Both the position numbers and the translations under genes were made by a program. 12,534 nt of DNA from an uncultured bacterium. Lineage in GTDB: Bacteria; Cyanobacteriota; Vampirovibrionia; Gastranaerophilales; Gastranaerophilaceae. Shown here piece by piece: positions 1-7,203 of the stretch (position 1 is the first letter of the stretch; every line of letters begins with the position of its first letter). The stretch spans positions 1 to 12,534 of the forward strand of contig URRM01000047.1 of NCBI GenBank assembly GCA_900550295.1. Reading direction: 5' to 3'. The notes beneath the pieces are model-generated. The model had not been told where the DNA came from, did no database searches, and was given only the letters and a program-made list of their open reading frames with translations.

Positions 1-6
1 CCTTTT

Positions 7-393
7 TTAAACTGTTTTATCAAGTCCGGCTTGTTTTATTAACTTGTCGGTTTTTTCTTGTTTTTTAACAAAACCTTTGGTTCTGTCAACCCATTTTAAA
101 ACTTCATTTTCAAATTTTGCACCTTTGTTTGCAATCAGATTTTGAAGTTTTTGAACTGCATTATGAGGGTTTACAACTTCTTTAGCTATACCTGCTTTTC
201 CGGCAAGAGCCTGAACTCCCGCAGCTACAACAAACGTACCCGCTTGCGACATCAGGGTTTTAGCCACTTTGCCTGATTGATTGTCGTGTCCTTCTTTCAC
301 TTCAGATTGTGAAATAACATTTGGATAAACTATATCACTTTGTTTGTCGTAACTTTTAATGGCATTAGAGCCAAAACTAATACTTGCAACCAT
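7..393 (-). CDS. Uncharacterised small protein, 128 aa, with a central hydrophobic stretch
   Basis: I do not recognise this family. The frame is complete, from ATG at 393 to a TAA at 7-9. There is no signal peptide. The N-terminus (MVASISFGSN) is short and polar. Residues about 50-66 (AGTFVVAAGVQALAGKA) form a small-residue-rich hydrophobic stretch, possibly an amphipathic helix or a weak membrane helix. The C-terminal half is lysine-rich and probably helical, with KFENEVLKWVDR around 93-104 and several KK pairs. The best Shine-Dalgarno-like AAAGG lies 15 nt from the ATG, too far to be convincing. A TAAAAT hexamer (402-407, minus strand) ends 8 nt before the ATG, so a very short or absent leader is possible. 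A small-residue hydrophobic segment followed by a charged helix loosely resembles the two coiled-coil proteins further right, but I see no sequence homology. That it is a real gene is likely; its function is unknown. Confidence 0.65.
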   Translation of the reverse strand: MVASISFGSNAIKSYDKQSDIVYPNVISQSEVKEGHDNQSGKVAKTLMSQAGTFVVAAGVQALAGKAGIAKEVVNPHNAVQKLQNLIANKGAKFENEVLKWVDRTKGFVKKQEKTDKLIKQAGLDKTV

Positions 394-403
394 TTAATTC
401 TAT

Positions 404-446
404 TTTAACCTTTCTTGCACACGCAAAAAATAATAACCTTAACCTT
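404..446. repeat. Three copies of TAACCTT upstream of the 128-aa gene
   Basis: TAACCTT occurs at 406-412, 434-440 and 440-446; the last two are in tandem and share one base. On the minus strand this reads AAGGTTA, upstream of the start codon at 393. It could be a regulator's binding site, but a repeat this short in AT-rich DNA may be chance. Confidence 0.3.
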
Positions 447-500
447 ACATCATGATTAAGTATTTTTTTCTCAAAAAATTGACATGTATTTTAACAAATA

Positions 501-2567
501 TTAAACAATTACTTGTGGATATATTTTATCTATATTGCGGTCATATCCTTTGATATCACCACAGTATAAGGCAAATTCAGCTCTATTTTTTCCTAATTGT
601 TGTAGCGCAGGAGTTTCTAACGGAGGACCTGCAGGAGTTGAACGAGATGAATTTTTAGGATTTGAAATCACACCTGTAGAACGCAATAATGGTATTGATA
701 ACATATCTTTAAACACCTCATATTGAGTTATACCTTTTGTAAATATACCCAAATTATTAGCCCAAACGAATCTTTGCATTGGCGCAGTGTTAGTTTTTGC
801 CTCAATACCTCTCGTTTTAGGTAAATTTTTACGGATATCGTAATCAGAATCAAAAGTTCGTTCTATTAATTCGTTAAAATCTTCGGAATAAGTTTTAGAA
901 ATTTTTTCGCCTAAAATAAATTTTGCCTGAATCAGGTGATTAATTTCATCATTATTCCAATCAATTTTAAACTGTAATAAATCAGAATACTTATCTAATG
1001 AAACAATCACATCAAAAAATGAAGTTTCAATTTTTAACGCAGAACGTAAGGTTCCATCCATACATTTTTTTGTTGAAATAATATCAGCGGTAACGCCCTC
1101 ATCATCTGCAACTGGTCCGTCATTATAACTGTCACCATTATCAATATAGTCAACAAATTCTAACTGAATATCATTATTAATTAAAATATTGTTGCCAATA
1201 ACTTTTAGTGAAATTTTTGAGTTTGAAATAGAATTTTCAGAAACTTCTAAATCTGTTTCTACTGACATTTCTGGAATTTGTACCAAATATTGAGGTTTTA
1301 AATTTTTAACTTCTGTCAAATATGTATAAATATCTCTGTAATCCTCTGTTACAGGAATTTTTTGAGTATTTTGAAGAATATTATTATCAAAACCTTTTCT
1401 GGATAAAATCTTTTGACAATAGTCTAATTCTTTGCAAGATTCAAATTCAAGAAATCCAGTAAATTCTTTATCTCCTAAGTTTACAATAGATAACTCATGT
1501 TTAAATCTAAATTCATCAATTATTGTTTGGCAAATTTGTAAGATTTTTTTGTATCTAATAATGTTTTCTGCATGAACATCATCAACCGAACAACCACAAA
1601 TTCCGTCGTGAGCTTGATTTTGCAACAACAATTTGTAAGCATATTTAATTAAATTATCATACCCAAAATTAAACCTACGTTGTAGCTTGTCTACTAAAGG
1701 TAATTTATAACAGCATTCTACGTTCAAACGCTTAATATCTAATCTTGAAGAATAAGAACCTGACAAAATAAATGTCTTTGAATTATCTCTTAATTCATCG
1801 TTCCATTCAAACTTACTAAAACTATCTTTAACCAGTTCAAAATATTCAAATGGTGAGCCTAATTTTAATTCGTAACCATCCAAACGTTTATTTACAGCTT
1901 TAATTTGCTCAGCAATGTCAACCTCAATGCCTAAATGGTCAGCACCAATTGGTAAAAGTAAAACATCACCTGATTTTTCTGCAATTTTGTCTAAATTGTC
2001 TTTTATGCATTGAGCTTTTTTGTCTATATCAAAAGGAGCAGAGAAAAAGTCCATAAAGTAACCACGTACTAAATTTACAGTATCAATACCACAGAATTTA
2101 AATTCTGCAGGAAAATCACCGCAACCACGCCAAACCAAACATTTTTCTATACCGAAATCGTTAAAAACTTTTGTAACTTGTTTTGAATGTCCAAAAGTAT
2201 CTGCAGGGTAGCCGATAAAATCTGTACAACCTAATGAACGAGAGTATTCCAATCCCATTTTTAAATTGTGTTCAAAGGAATTTTTATCAGTTAAAAATTC
2301 ATCAACAAGAGTATAAAAAGGTCCGATAAATAAACGTTTTTGCGCAATAAGTTGCTTTATCAAATCTAACTTTTCAGGGCGGATTTCTAAGTAATCTTGG
2401 AGTGCAGCTGTTTGTCCGTCGAAGTAAAAACAAGGAATTTTTTGAGTTTCCAATAAATTTAAAACATTGTCAAAAACTCTCAACAGTCGTATTCTAAATA
2501 CTTCGTATTCTCTGTACCACTCTCGGTCCCAGTGGGTGTGTAAATATGCGATAACTGTCTTTTTCAT
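501..2567 (-). CDS. Glycoside hydrolase family 38 protein (alpha-mannosidase or mannosylglycerate hydrolase type)
   Basis: This predicted 688-aa retaining, zinc-dependent hydrolase of alpha-mannosides has no signal peptide, so it is probably cytoplasmic. The GH38 catalytic signatures are present in order. HTHWDREW at 10-17 supplies zinc ligands H12 and D14. GYPADTFGHS at 119-128 contains the expected nucleophile D123. QAHDGICGCS at 317-326 supplies the last zinc-ligand histidine, H319, followed by DDVH. The N-terminal barrel and the helical middle domain are therefore complete. A beta-rich C-terminal part includes LLRSTGV and an AGPPLETP motif typical of the family. The protein is shorter than most bacterial relatives (roughly 800-1000 aa) because it stops soon after that motif, with no frameshift visible. 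The start is ATG at 2567, with AAGG only 1 nt from it, which is too close to act as a normal ribosome site. It is divergent from folK. The substrate cannot be read from sequence; free-oligosaccharide or host-glycan mannose and mannosylglycerate are the family options. Confidence 0.9.
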   Translation of the reverse strand: MKKTVIAYLHTHWDREWYREYEVFRIRLLRVFDNVLNLLETQKIPCFYFDGQTAALQDYLEIRPEKLDLIKQLIAQKRLFIGPFYTLVDEFLTDKNSFEHNLKMGLEYSRSLGCTDFIGYPADTFGHSKQVTKVFNDFGIEKCLVWRGCGDFPAEFKFCGIDTVNLVRGYFMDFFSAPFDIDKKAQCIKDNLDKIAEKSGDVLLLPIGADHLGIEVDIAEQIKAVNKRLDGYELKLGSPFEYFELVKDSFSKFEWNDELRDNSKTFILSGSYSSRLDIKRLNVECCYKLPLVDKLQRRFNFGYDNLIKYAYKLLLQNQAHDGICGCSVDDVHAENIIRYKKILQICQTIIDEFRFKHELSIVNLGDKEFTGFLEFESCKELDYCQKILSRKGFDNNILQNTQKIPVTEDYRDIYTYLTEVKNLKPQYLVQIPEMSVETDLEVSENSISNSKISLKVIGNNILINNDIQLEFVDYIDNGDSYNDGPVADDEGVTADIISTKKCMDGTLRSALKIETSFFDVIVSLDKYSDLLQFKIDWNNDEINHLIQAKFILGEKISKTYSEDFNELIERTFDSDYDIRKNLPKTRGIEAKTNTAPMQRFVWANNLGIFTKGITQYEVFKDMLSIPLLRSTGVISNPKNSSRSTPAGPPLETPALQQLGKNRAEFALYCGDIKGYDRNIDKIYPQVIV

Positions 2568-2573
2568 GCCTTA

Positions 2574-2602
2574 ATTTTATCACATAAAAAAACGATTGAC
2601 AA
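2574..2602 (-). promoter_or_regulatory. Promoter for the GH38 gene, TTGTCA-N17-TAAAAT with extended -10
   Basis: On the minus strand, TTGTCA (2602-2597) is 17 nt from TAAAAT (2579-2574), which is preceded by TGA, giving an extended -10. Only 6 nt separate the -10 from the ATG, so the predicted transcription start is at the first base of the start codon. The -35 overlaps the -35 of folK on the other strand. Confidence 0.55.
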
Positions 2603-2624
2603 AAGTAGATTTTCGTTTAAGAAT
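2596..2624 (+). promoter_or_regulatory. Promoter for folK, TTGACA-N17-AAGAAT
   Basis: A consensus TTGACA (2596-2601) lies 17 nt from AAGAAT (2619-2624), which matches 4 of 6 -10 bases. Six nt follow before the folK ATG, so a start at the canonical distance would give a leaderless mRNA. The -35 shares bases with the divergent GH38 promoter (TTGACAA holds both hexamers). Confidence 0.5.
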
Positions 2625-2630
2625 GAGGGT

Positions 2631-3131
2631 ATGGCAATAGTATATTTAAGTTTAGGTTCAAACAAAGGCGACAGAGTCGGATATATACAACAAGCGACAT
2701 CAATTCTTGACGGACTTGATGACACTAGCTTGATTAGAACTTCTGCATTTTACGAATCAGAACCTTGGGGCGTTAATACTGACAACTGGTTTGTTAATGC
2801 AATGATTGAAATTAAAACATCAAAAACACCTCAAGAATTACTTGAAACATGCCACAAAATAGAAGCCCAGTTAGGTCGTAACAGAGAAATTGAAGGTCAC
2901 TACGGCGATAGAACTCTTGATATCGATATTATTTTTTACGACGACAAAATTGTTAATGAAGAAAATTTGACTATTCCACATAAACTATTTCATCAAAGAG
3001 CATTTACCATCGTGCCAATGTTAGAATTAGCACCGGATTTTGTGCATCCGACATTGAAGAAAACTATTATGCAATTGCATGATGAACTGGAAAATCCGGA
3101 AATGGTTTATTTATACGGAACAAGAGTATAA
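2631..3131 (+). CDS. folK: 2-amino-4-hydroxy-6-hydroxymethyldihydropteridine pyrophosphokinase (HPPK)
   Basis: This cytoplasmic enzyme of folate biosynthesis transfers pyrophosphate from ATP to 6-hydroxymethyl-7,8-dihydropterin, giving the substrate of dihydropteroate synthase. The 166-aa length is normal for single-domain HPPK. Family marks include the N-terminal YLSLGSNKGDR (5-15), the YESEPWGV loop (41-48), and RTLDIDIIFYDD (94-105), whose D97 and D99 bind the two magnesium ions. PHKLFHQRAFTIVPM (116-130) corresponds to the usual HP...R.FVL.PL motif. The residue before RTLD is Asp (GDRTLDID) where Pro is usual. There is no in-frame upstream ATG, GTG or TTG before the promoter. GAGGG lies only 1 nt from the ATG, so initiation may be leaderless. 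The gene is followed after 2 nt by a flavoprotein gene, and no other folate gene is present in the window. Confidence 0.96.
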   Translation: MAIVYLSLGSNKGDRVGYIQQATSILDGLDDTSLIRTSAFYESEPWGVNTDNWFVNAMIEIKTSKTPQELLETCHKIEAQLGRNREIEGHYGDRTLDIDIIFYDDKIVNEENLTIPHKLFHQRAFTIVPMLELAPDFVHPTLKKTIMQLHDELENPEMVYLYGTRV

Positions 3132-3133
3132 GA

Positions 3134-4285
3134 ATGGGACAAAAAATTGCAATTATCGGAAGTGGTCCGGCAGGTTGCATGACAGCTTGCAATCTTGATA
3201 AGTCATTTGAAATTACACTTTTTGATAAATCAAAACCTCTAAAAACTCTTTTGCCAACGGGCGGAGGAAGATGTAATTTAGCACATGCCGAATATAATTT
3301 TAAAGATTTGGCAAAAAATTATCCTAGAGGTGAAAAATTCCTGTATTCTGTTTTTTCTCAATTTGGAACACAAGACACATTAGATTTTTTTGAAAAAATA
3401 GGAATAAAAACCTATACACAAGAAAACGGAAGAATTTTTCCAATCTCAAATAGTGCCCAAGATGTAAGAAATGCAATACTTTCAAAGTTACATCACTGCA
3501 AATTTAAAGAAGAAGAAATTATCTCAATAAAAAAATTAGAAAATGGATTTGAGGTAAAGAGTTCCAACGCAAGCTATTATTTTGATATAATAGTTGTTGC
3601 AATCGGCGGAAAGAGTAATTACAAGTTATTGAGTGACTTAGGACATACAATTATTGAGCCGAAACCGTCATTGGTAGGAGTTGTAACCGAACCTAATTTT
3701 AAAGAGTTACAGGGTGTAAGTTTGCAAAATTGTTTAATTACAAGCGGTAAGAACAAAATCGAAGGCGACATATTATTTACAAATGACGGAATAACAGGAC
3801 CTGCAATATTTGAATTATCATCAATAAATGCAAGAAAAGAATTACCTTATGAAATCACTACAGATTTTGTAAATAAAGACATGGATTTACAAAATTTGTT
3901 TGATAAAAATCCACATAAAGAACTTAAAAATATACTTTCAGAATTTTTACCAAAAGCATTTGTAAGTGAAATGTTAAAAAATATCAATTTAACTCAAAAA
4001 GGTTATGAAATAAAATCTAATACTAAAGTATTAGTCAATAGTACTATGCGAAAATATAAAATAAAGGTAATAAAAACAAGAAAAAACGGTGAAACAGTAA
4101 CCTGTGGTGGCGTTTCACTAAAAGAAATCAATTCAAAGACAATGTCGTCAAGACTTGTAGACAAATTATATTTATGTGGAGAGATAATAGATGTTGATGG
4201 ATATTGTGGCGGATTCAATTTACAAAACTGTTGGTCGACCGGTTATATTACAGCAATAGCAATAAATTCCAACCTGGAGCAATAA
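3134..4285 (+). CDS. HI0933/YhiN (BaiN-like) family FAD-dependent oxidoreductase
   Basis: This 383-aa flavoprotein belongs to the widespread HI0933-like family. An N-terminal Rossmann dinucleotide-binding motif is seen as IIGSGPAG (7-14). The family-typical LPTGGGRCN follows at 40-48, and NGRIFP appears near residues 98-103. The C-terminal FAD-binding signature is CGEIIDVDGYCGGFN at 348-362, followed by NCWSTGYI. The protein is slightly shorter than the common length of about 400-420 aa but has both ends of the fold. Members are annotated as aminoacetone oxidase or BaiN (bile-acid 7-dehydroxylation reductase), but most have unknown substrates, so I give no reaction. It starts 2 nt after the folK stop codon with no strong Shine-Dalgarno of its own, so it is probably co-transcribed and translationally coupled with folK. 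No clear terminator follows it. Confidence 0.9.
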   Translation: MGQKIAIIGSGPAGCMTACNLDKSFEITLFDKSKPLKTLLPTGGGRCNLAHAEYNFKDLAKNYPRGEKFLYSVFSQFGTQDTLDFFEKIGIKTYTQENGRIFPISNSAQDVRNAILSKLHHCKFKEEEIISIKKLENGFEVKSSNASYYFDIIVVAIGGKSNYKLLSDLGHTIIEPKPSLVGVVTEPNFKELQGVSLQNCLITSGKNKIEGDILFTNDGITGPAIFELSSINARKELPYEITTDFVNKDMDLQNLFDKNPHKELKNILSEFLPKAFVSEMLKNINLTQKGYEIKSNTKVLVNSTMRKYKIKVIKTRKNGETVTCGGVSLKEINSKTMSSRLVDKLYLCGEIIDVDGYCGGFNLQNCWSTGYITAIAINSNLEQ

Positions 4286-4405
4286 AACAGTATTTGAACT
4301 TTTGTAACAATATTCAGAATAACTAATACTTTAGAGTTAGAAAATATGATTCTGTGGTATTATATTAGTACGCTATCTGAATGATTTTTATAAAAAAGGC
4401 TCGCA

Positions 4406-4420
4406 TTTAGCTAAAAATGC
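4406..4420. promoter_or_regulatory. Palindrome abutting the prepilin -35 box (possible operator)
   Basis: TTTAGCTAAA at 4406-4415 is a perfect 10-bp palindrome, extended by GCA on the left (4403-4405) and, after a 2-nt bulge, TGC on the right (4418-4420). It ends directly against the TTGACT -35 at 4421. A regulator site is possible. There is no T-run that would make it a terminator for the upstream flavoprotein gene. Confidence 0.3.
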
Positions 4421-4449
4421 TTGACTTAGATATACGAATCTGATAGGAT
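4421..4449 (+). promoter_or_regulatory. Promoter for the prepilin gene, TTGACT-N17-TAGGAT with extended -10
   Basis: TTGACT (4421-4426) is 17 nt from TAGGAT (4444-4449), with TGA immediately before the -10 (4441-4443). A start near 4456 would leave a 5' leader of about 48 nt. Confidence 0.5.
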
Positions 4450-4503
4450 TAGAGTTATACTTATAGTAATAAAATGTACAAAATACTGAAAGAAAGGCGA
4501 ATT

Positions 4504-5205
4504 ATGAAAAAACATTTAGGCTTTACTTTAGCAGAAGTTTTGATTACACTAGGTATCATTGGTGTAGTTGCTGCTATGACAATTCCGACATTGATGTCAA
4601 ACACAAACTCTTCTGAAATGAAGACAGCTTACAAAAAGATTTTATCAGCTATGAACCAAGCAGTAACAATGTCTGTTGCATTGAATTACGTTGATTTTGC
4701 TGATATTACAAATACAGCTACAGGTGAAGATTCATTATACCAGATTTTGAATGATAAAATGCACATTGTAAGAGCTGTTTTAGGTAAAGGTACTAACGAT
4801 GAAGAAGTTCAAGCAATGCATTTGGCTGCTACAAACTATACATTGTTCTTTGCTGATGGTATGACTCTTTCATACAACCCTACAAACATGCACCACTGTA
4901 CAAACTACAACGTAGCAGGTAGAAACGGTCGTTGTGTTGGTATCGTAGATGTAAACGGTAAGAGAAAACCTAATAGATTATCAAACTGTATGGCTAACAT
5001 GAAAGAAGGTAGCAATAACAGTTATGTAAATAATGATGCTAATGTTGATACGGCAAACACTGTTGATAACAAAGGTATCACTCACCCTGCCGGTGTTTGC
5101 CACGATGGTAACGCTCAAATCATTGACCAATTCTCTGTTGTATTCAAAGGTCAACAAGTATTACCAAATGGTTATGCTGCAAGATATGTATTGTACAACA
5201 ACTAA
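4504..5205 (+). CDS. Type IV prepilin-like / pseudopilin protein
   Basis: This 233-aa protein has a class-III (prepilin) signal. The short leader MKKHLG ends in G6, the cleavage site lies between G6 and F7, and the conserved Glu at +5 of the mature protein is E11. The hydrophobic helix runs to about residue 30 (VLITLGIIGVVAAMTIPTL). It should be processed by a prepilin peptidase and assembled into a pilus or type II secretion pseudopilus in the inner membrane. The globular part has four cysteines (132, 144, 162, 199) that could form disulfides. It also contains a DVNGKRKPN segment (149-157) resembling the D-x-NG-x-x-KPN loops of related pseudopilins. I chose ATG 4504 because AAAGG (4493-4497) lies 6 nt before it and the prepilin leader then has its normal length; the upstream ATG at 4474 would add ten charged residues. 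No assembly ATPase, platform protein or peptidase gene is in the window. It has its own promoter and terminator. Confidence 0.9.
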   Translation: MKKHLGFTLAEVLITLGIIGVVAAMTIPTLMSNTNSSEMKTAYKKILSAMNQAVTMSVALNYVDFADITNTATGEDSLYQILNDKMHIVRAVLGKGTNDEEVQAMHLAATNYTLFFADGMTLSYNPTNMHHCTNYNVAGRNGRCVGIVDVNGKRKPNRLSNCMANMKEGSNNSYVNNDANVDTANTVDNKGITHPAGVCHDGNAQIIDQFSVVFKGQQVLPNGYAARYVLYNN

Positions 5206-5232
5206 TAAGATTTAATAATTCGCTATAATATA

Positions 5233-5265
5233 AAAAAGTCCTGAGTTTAACACTCGGGACTTTTT
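5233..5265. terminator. Bidirectional rho-independent terminator between the convergent prepilin and 594-aa genes
   Basis: A 14-bp stem (5233-5246 with 5252-5265, one G-U pair) encloses a 5-nt loop. It is flanked by T-runs in both directions: TTTTT on the plus strand and TTTTTT on the minus strand. It serves the prepilin gene (plus) and the coiled-coil gene ending at 5283 (minus). Its TTAACACTCGG is identical to part of the next terminator at 7169-7179. Confidence 0.9.
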
Positions 5266-5282
5266 ATTAAATGAATTACATT

Positions 5283-7067
5283 TTATTTTTTAATAAAGTC
5301 TTCTTTCTTTAATTCTTTTGCCATATCTGGGAATCCTGCATCATTTAATGGATAATATTTACCATTAATTTCGTATGCTTTTGTTTTGCCATCGTTTGAG
5401 GTAGATAATGTTGATAAATAGCTATTGCCATCTATAGAAACTTCTACTTTTCTTCCATCTTGCCAAGTTGCTAGTCGGTCTGCTTTTGTTTGAGCCTTCG
5501 CACTTTTGATTCTTTCAGTTTGAGCATCAGTTGCAGCCTTTGCTCTTGCATTAAATTCAGCAAGTGGATCAGGTTTTTTATCATTGTTGCCCGCATCATC
5601 AACTTTTGCATCCACTGTACCATTTTTATTTGTAGCCGCAGGATTGCCAGTTTTATCATTACCTTTGTCTACTGCCTTTGACAACTTTTTGTTTTCACCA
5701 TCTAAGTATTCAGCAGACATATCGTTTTCATCTTCTTTTTTAACATTATCTGCAGGCCGAGCACTAGATTTATTTTCGGTTTTTACATCAGCATTTGTTT
5801 TTGCTGTTGATTTTGAAGATTTTACATCTAAACTTTTTTCAACTGTTGCAATTTTTTCATCTAATGCTTTTAGTTGATTGTCTTTAATGTCTTTTATTTC
5901 TGCTTCCAATGCTTGTTTTTGTTCTGCTAAATCATTAACGACACCTTTATCTAATATTTTTTGTAATTCAGCTTTTTTATTTACCAAAGTTTCTTTTTGA
6001 GAACTTGCAGAATCTTGCAATGCTTTTTCTTCAGCAGTTAATTGTTCTTTTTTTGTCAACAATTCTTTAACATTTGTCTTACCACCTGTCATTGATTTGT
6101 TGTAGCCATCAATTTCTTTAGTTTTTGTTTTAACAATTTTATCTTGAGCTTTTTTGTTTTCTTTAGCTTTAGATATTTCTTTTTCTTTATTTTCTAATTC
6201 TGTTTTTGCATTATTTACTTTATTTTGCCATTCTGAAACTTTTGCAGAATCAACTTTACCTTCTTTATCAGTTTTTTTAGCAGCTTTTAGGTTGCCTTCT
6301 GCAGTTGATAAAGTAGATTTTAAACCAGGTAATTTACTTTCACCGTTACTAATTTCAGTAGCAAATTTTGCTGATTCTTTTGACGCTGTGTCTTTTTCAG
6401 CTTGAGCTATTTCTCTGTTTTTTACAGTTTCTGCATTCTGACCTTCAATGGTTTTAATGTTAGTATCAACACCTGAAATTTCACCTTGTTTTGCTTCAAT
6501 GTCAGCTAAAGTTTTACCATAGCCTTGTGCTTTATCAGCACCAGACAATTCTTTATCTATATCAGCAATTTGTTGTTGAGTATCGGCTTTTATTTTACCA
6601 TCTGTTGTTTCTGATTTCATTTTACTATCTAATTCAGCGATTTGATTATTTTTAGCTTCAATTGAACTTTCTAATTGATCTCTTTGGCTTCTTAATGCTA
6701 CCAAATCTTTTTCTAAAGTTTTTCTATTTGATTTAGAACCATCTTCTTGAAAAGCTTTTAAATTAGCATCAACATTTGTACCGGCTGCTACTTTTGTACC
6801 TTTTGAACCGATAATTGTTGTTGCAACAGGAGCTAAAGCTGTAAGTGCCGCTAAACTCATTGCTATAGTTTGCGCAGTCTTTGCACTTTTAGTAGATGTA
6901 GAAGTCGTTGATCTTTCTACTTCATCCGTCGTTTCTTGAACTGTAGTTTTTGCAGATTTATATAATCCGTTTATTGTTGTTTCTTTATAAGAAAGACCTG
7001 TTGTTGCCTTAAAATTACTATAAGATTCATTCGATTGGTTCAATTTTAAATCATATCTACTTGTCAT
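5283..7067 (-). CDS. Large coiled-coil protein, 594 aa, with an N-terminal hydrophobic LAP segment; function unknown
   Basis: I do not recognise this family. There is no signal peptide. A polar N-terminus carries SYSNFKAT (15-22), then a Thr/Ser-rich stretch and a hydrophobic segment at 67-88 (AMSLAALTALAPVATTII). From about 117 to 430 the sequence is a long Lys/Glu/Ala-rich coiled coil. One clear heptad register has L118, L122, L125, L132, I136, I143, L146 and M150 at a/d. Residues about 430-510 are low-complexity, rich in Lys, Asp, Asn and Ser. A small C-terminal region (about 540-594; VSIDGNSYLSTL, YEINGKYYPLN) looks folded and beta-rich, and the protein ends in KKEDFIKK. The start at 7067 is chosen because AGGAG (7076-7080) is 8 nt upstream; an ATG at 7094 lies before this ribosome site. 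The 387-aa neighbour shares the architecture. It could be a cell-scaffold, surface or non-classically secreted protein; the sequence does not decide. Confidence 0.85.
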   Translation of the reverse strand: MTSRYDLKLNQSNESYSNFKATTGLSYKETTINGLYKSAKTTVQETTDEVERSTTSTSTKSAKTAQTIAMSLAALTALAPVATTIIGSKGTKVAAGTNVDANLKAFQEDGSKSNRKTLEKDLVALRSQRDQLESSIEAKNNQIAELDSKMKSETTDGKIKADTQQQIADIDKELSGADKAQGYGKTLADIEAKQGEISGVDTNIKTIEGQNAETVKNREIAQAEKDTASKESAKFATEISNGESKLPGLKSTLSTAEGNLKAAKKTDKEGKVDSAKVSEWQNKVNNAKTELENKEKEISKAKENKKAQDKIVKTKTKEIDGYNKSMTGGKTNVKELLTKKEQLTAEEKALQDSASSQKETLVNKKAELQKILDKGVVNDLAEQKQALEAEIKDIKDNQLKALDEKIATVEKSLDVKSSKSTAKTNADVKTENKSSARPADNVKKEDENDMSAEYLDGENKKLSKAVDKGNDKTGNPAATNKNGTVDAKVDDAGNNDKKPDPLAEFNARAKAATDAQTERIKSAKAQTKADRLATWQDGRKVEVSIDGNSYLSTLSTSNDGKTKAYEINGKYYPLNDAGFPDMAKELKKEDFIKK

Positions 7068-7075
7068 AAGCTTTA

Positions 7076-7080
7076 CTCCT
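7076..7080 (-). promoter_or_regulatory. Ribosome binding site fixing the start at 7067
   Basis: AGGAG on the minus strand lies 8 nt before the ATG at 7067. It sits inside the open frame that begins at 7094, so the upstream ATG would bypass it. Confidence 0.7.
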
Positions 7081-7107
7081 ATTTCATCATACACATGTTA
7101 TCATACA

Positions 7108-7120
7108 CCATGCATGTCGG
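7108..7120 (-). promoter_or_regulatory. CCGACATGCATG motif upstream of the 594-aa gene
   Basis: On the minus strand CCGACATGCATGG (7120-7108) lies about 45 nt before the start codon. A close relative, CCGACATGACATG, lies at a similar distance upstream of the 387-aa gene. CCGACA could be a weak -35, but I cannot place a matching -10, so it may instead be a regulator site. Confidence 0.4.
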
Positions 7121-7144
7121 TATAATATAATAAAACCTTTAATA

Positions 7145-7186
7145 AAAATCGTCGAGTGTTAACAATTGTTAACACTCGGCGATTTT
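7145..7186 (-). terminator. Rho-independent terminator of the 387-aa coiled-coil gene
   Basis: A 19-bp stem (7145-7163 with 7168-7186, one G-U pair) closes a 4-nt loop and ends in a T-run on the minus strand. The stem base is 18 nt from the last base of the stop codon at 7204, the same distance as for the terminator of the 594-aa gene. Confidence 0.92.
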
Positions 7187-7203
7187 GTTATGTATATTTT
7201 TTA

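Noticed and set aside
535..726. Plus-strand open frame in the 3' end of the GH38 gene
   Set aside because: It lies antisense to a region with clear GH38 motifs and has no promoter or ribosome site.
4403..4420. Inverted repeat as a terminator of the folK-flavoprotein unit
   Set aside because: The stem is 6 bp and AT-rich and is followed by TTGACTTAG, not a T-run. A role as an operator is likelier.
4474..4503. Upstream in-frame ATG for the prepilin
   Set aside because: It would place ten extra charged residues before the prepilin leader and would put the AAAGG ribosome site inside the coding sequence.
5490..6405. Several plus-strand open frames (5490-5681, 5584-5877, 6154-6405) inside the 594-aa gene
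   Set aside because: They are Ser/Phe/Leu-rich shadows of the coiled coil on the opposite strand, without ribosome sites or recognisable motifs.
5900..7000. Coiled-coil region considered as a phage tape-measure or SMC-like protein
   Set aside because: No phage structural genes are near, there are no Walker motifs or hinge, and the size is too small for SMC.
7145..7186. Long inverted repeat considered as an insertion-sequence end or a phage attachment site
   Set aside because: It is directly downstream of a stop codon, has a 4-nt loop and a T-run, and has no partner repeat or transposase, so it is a terminator.
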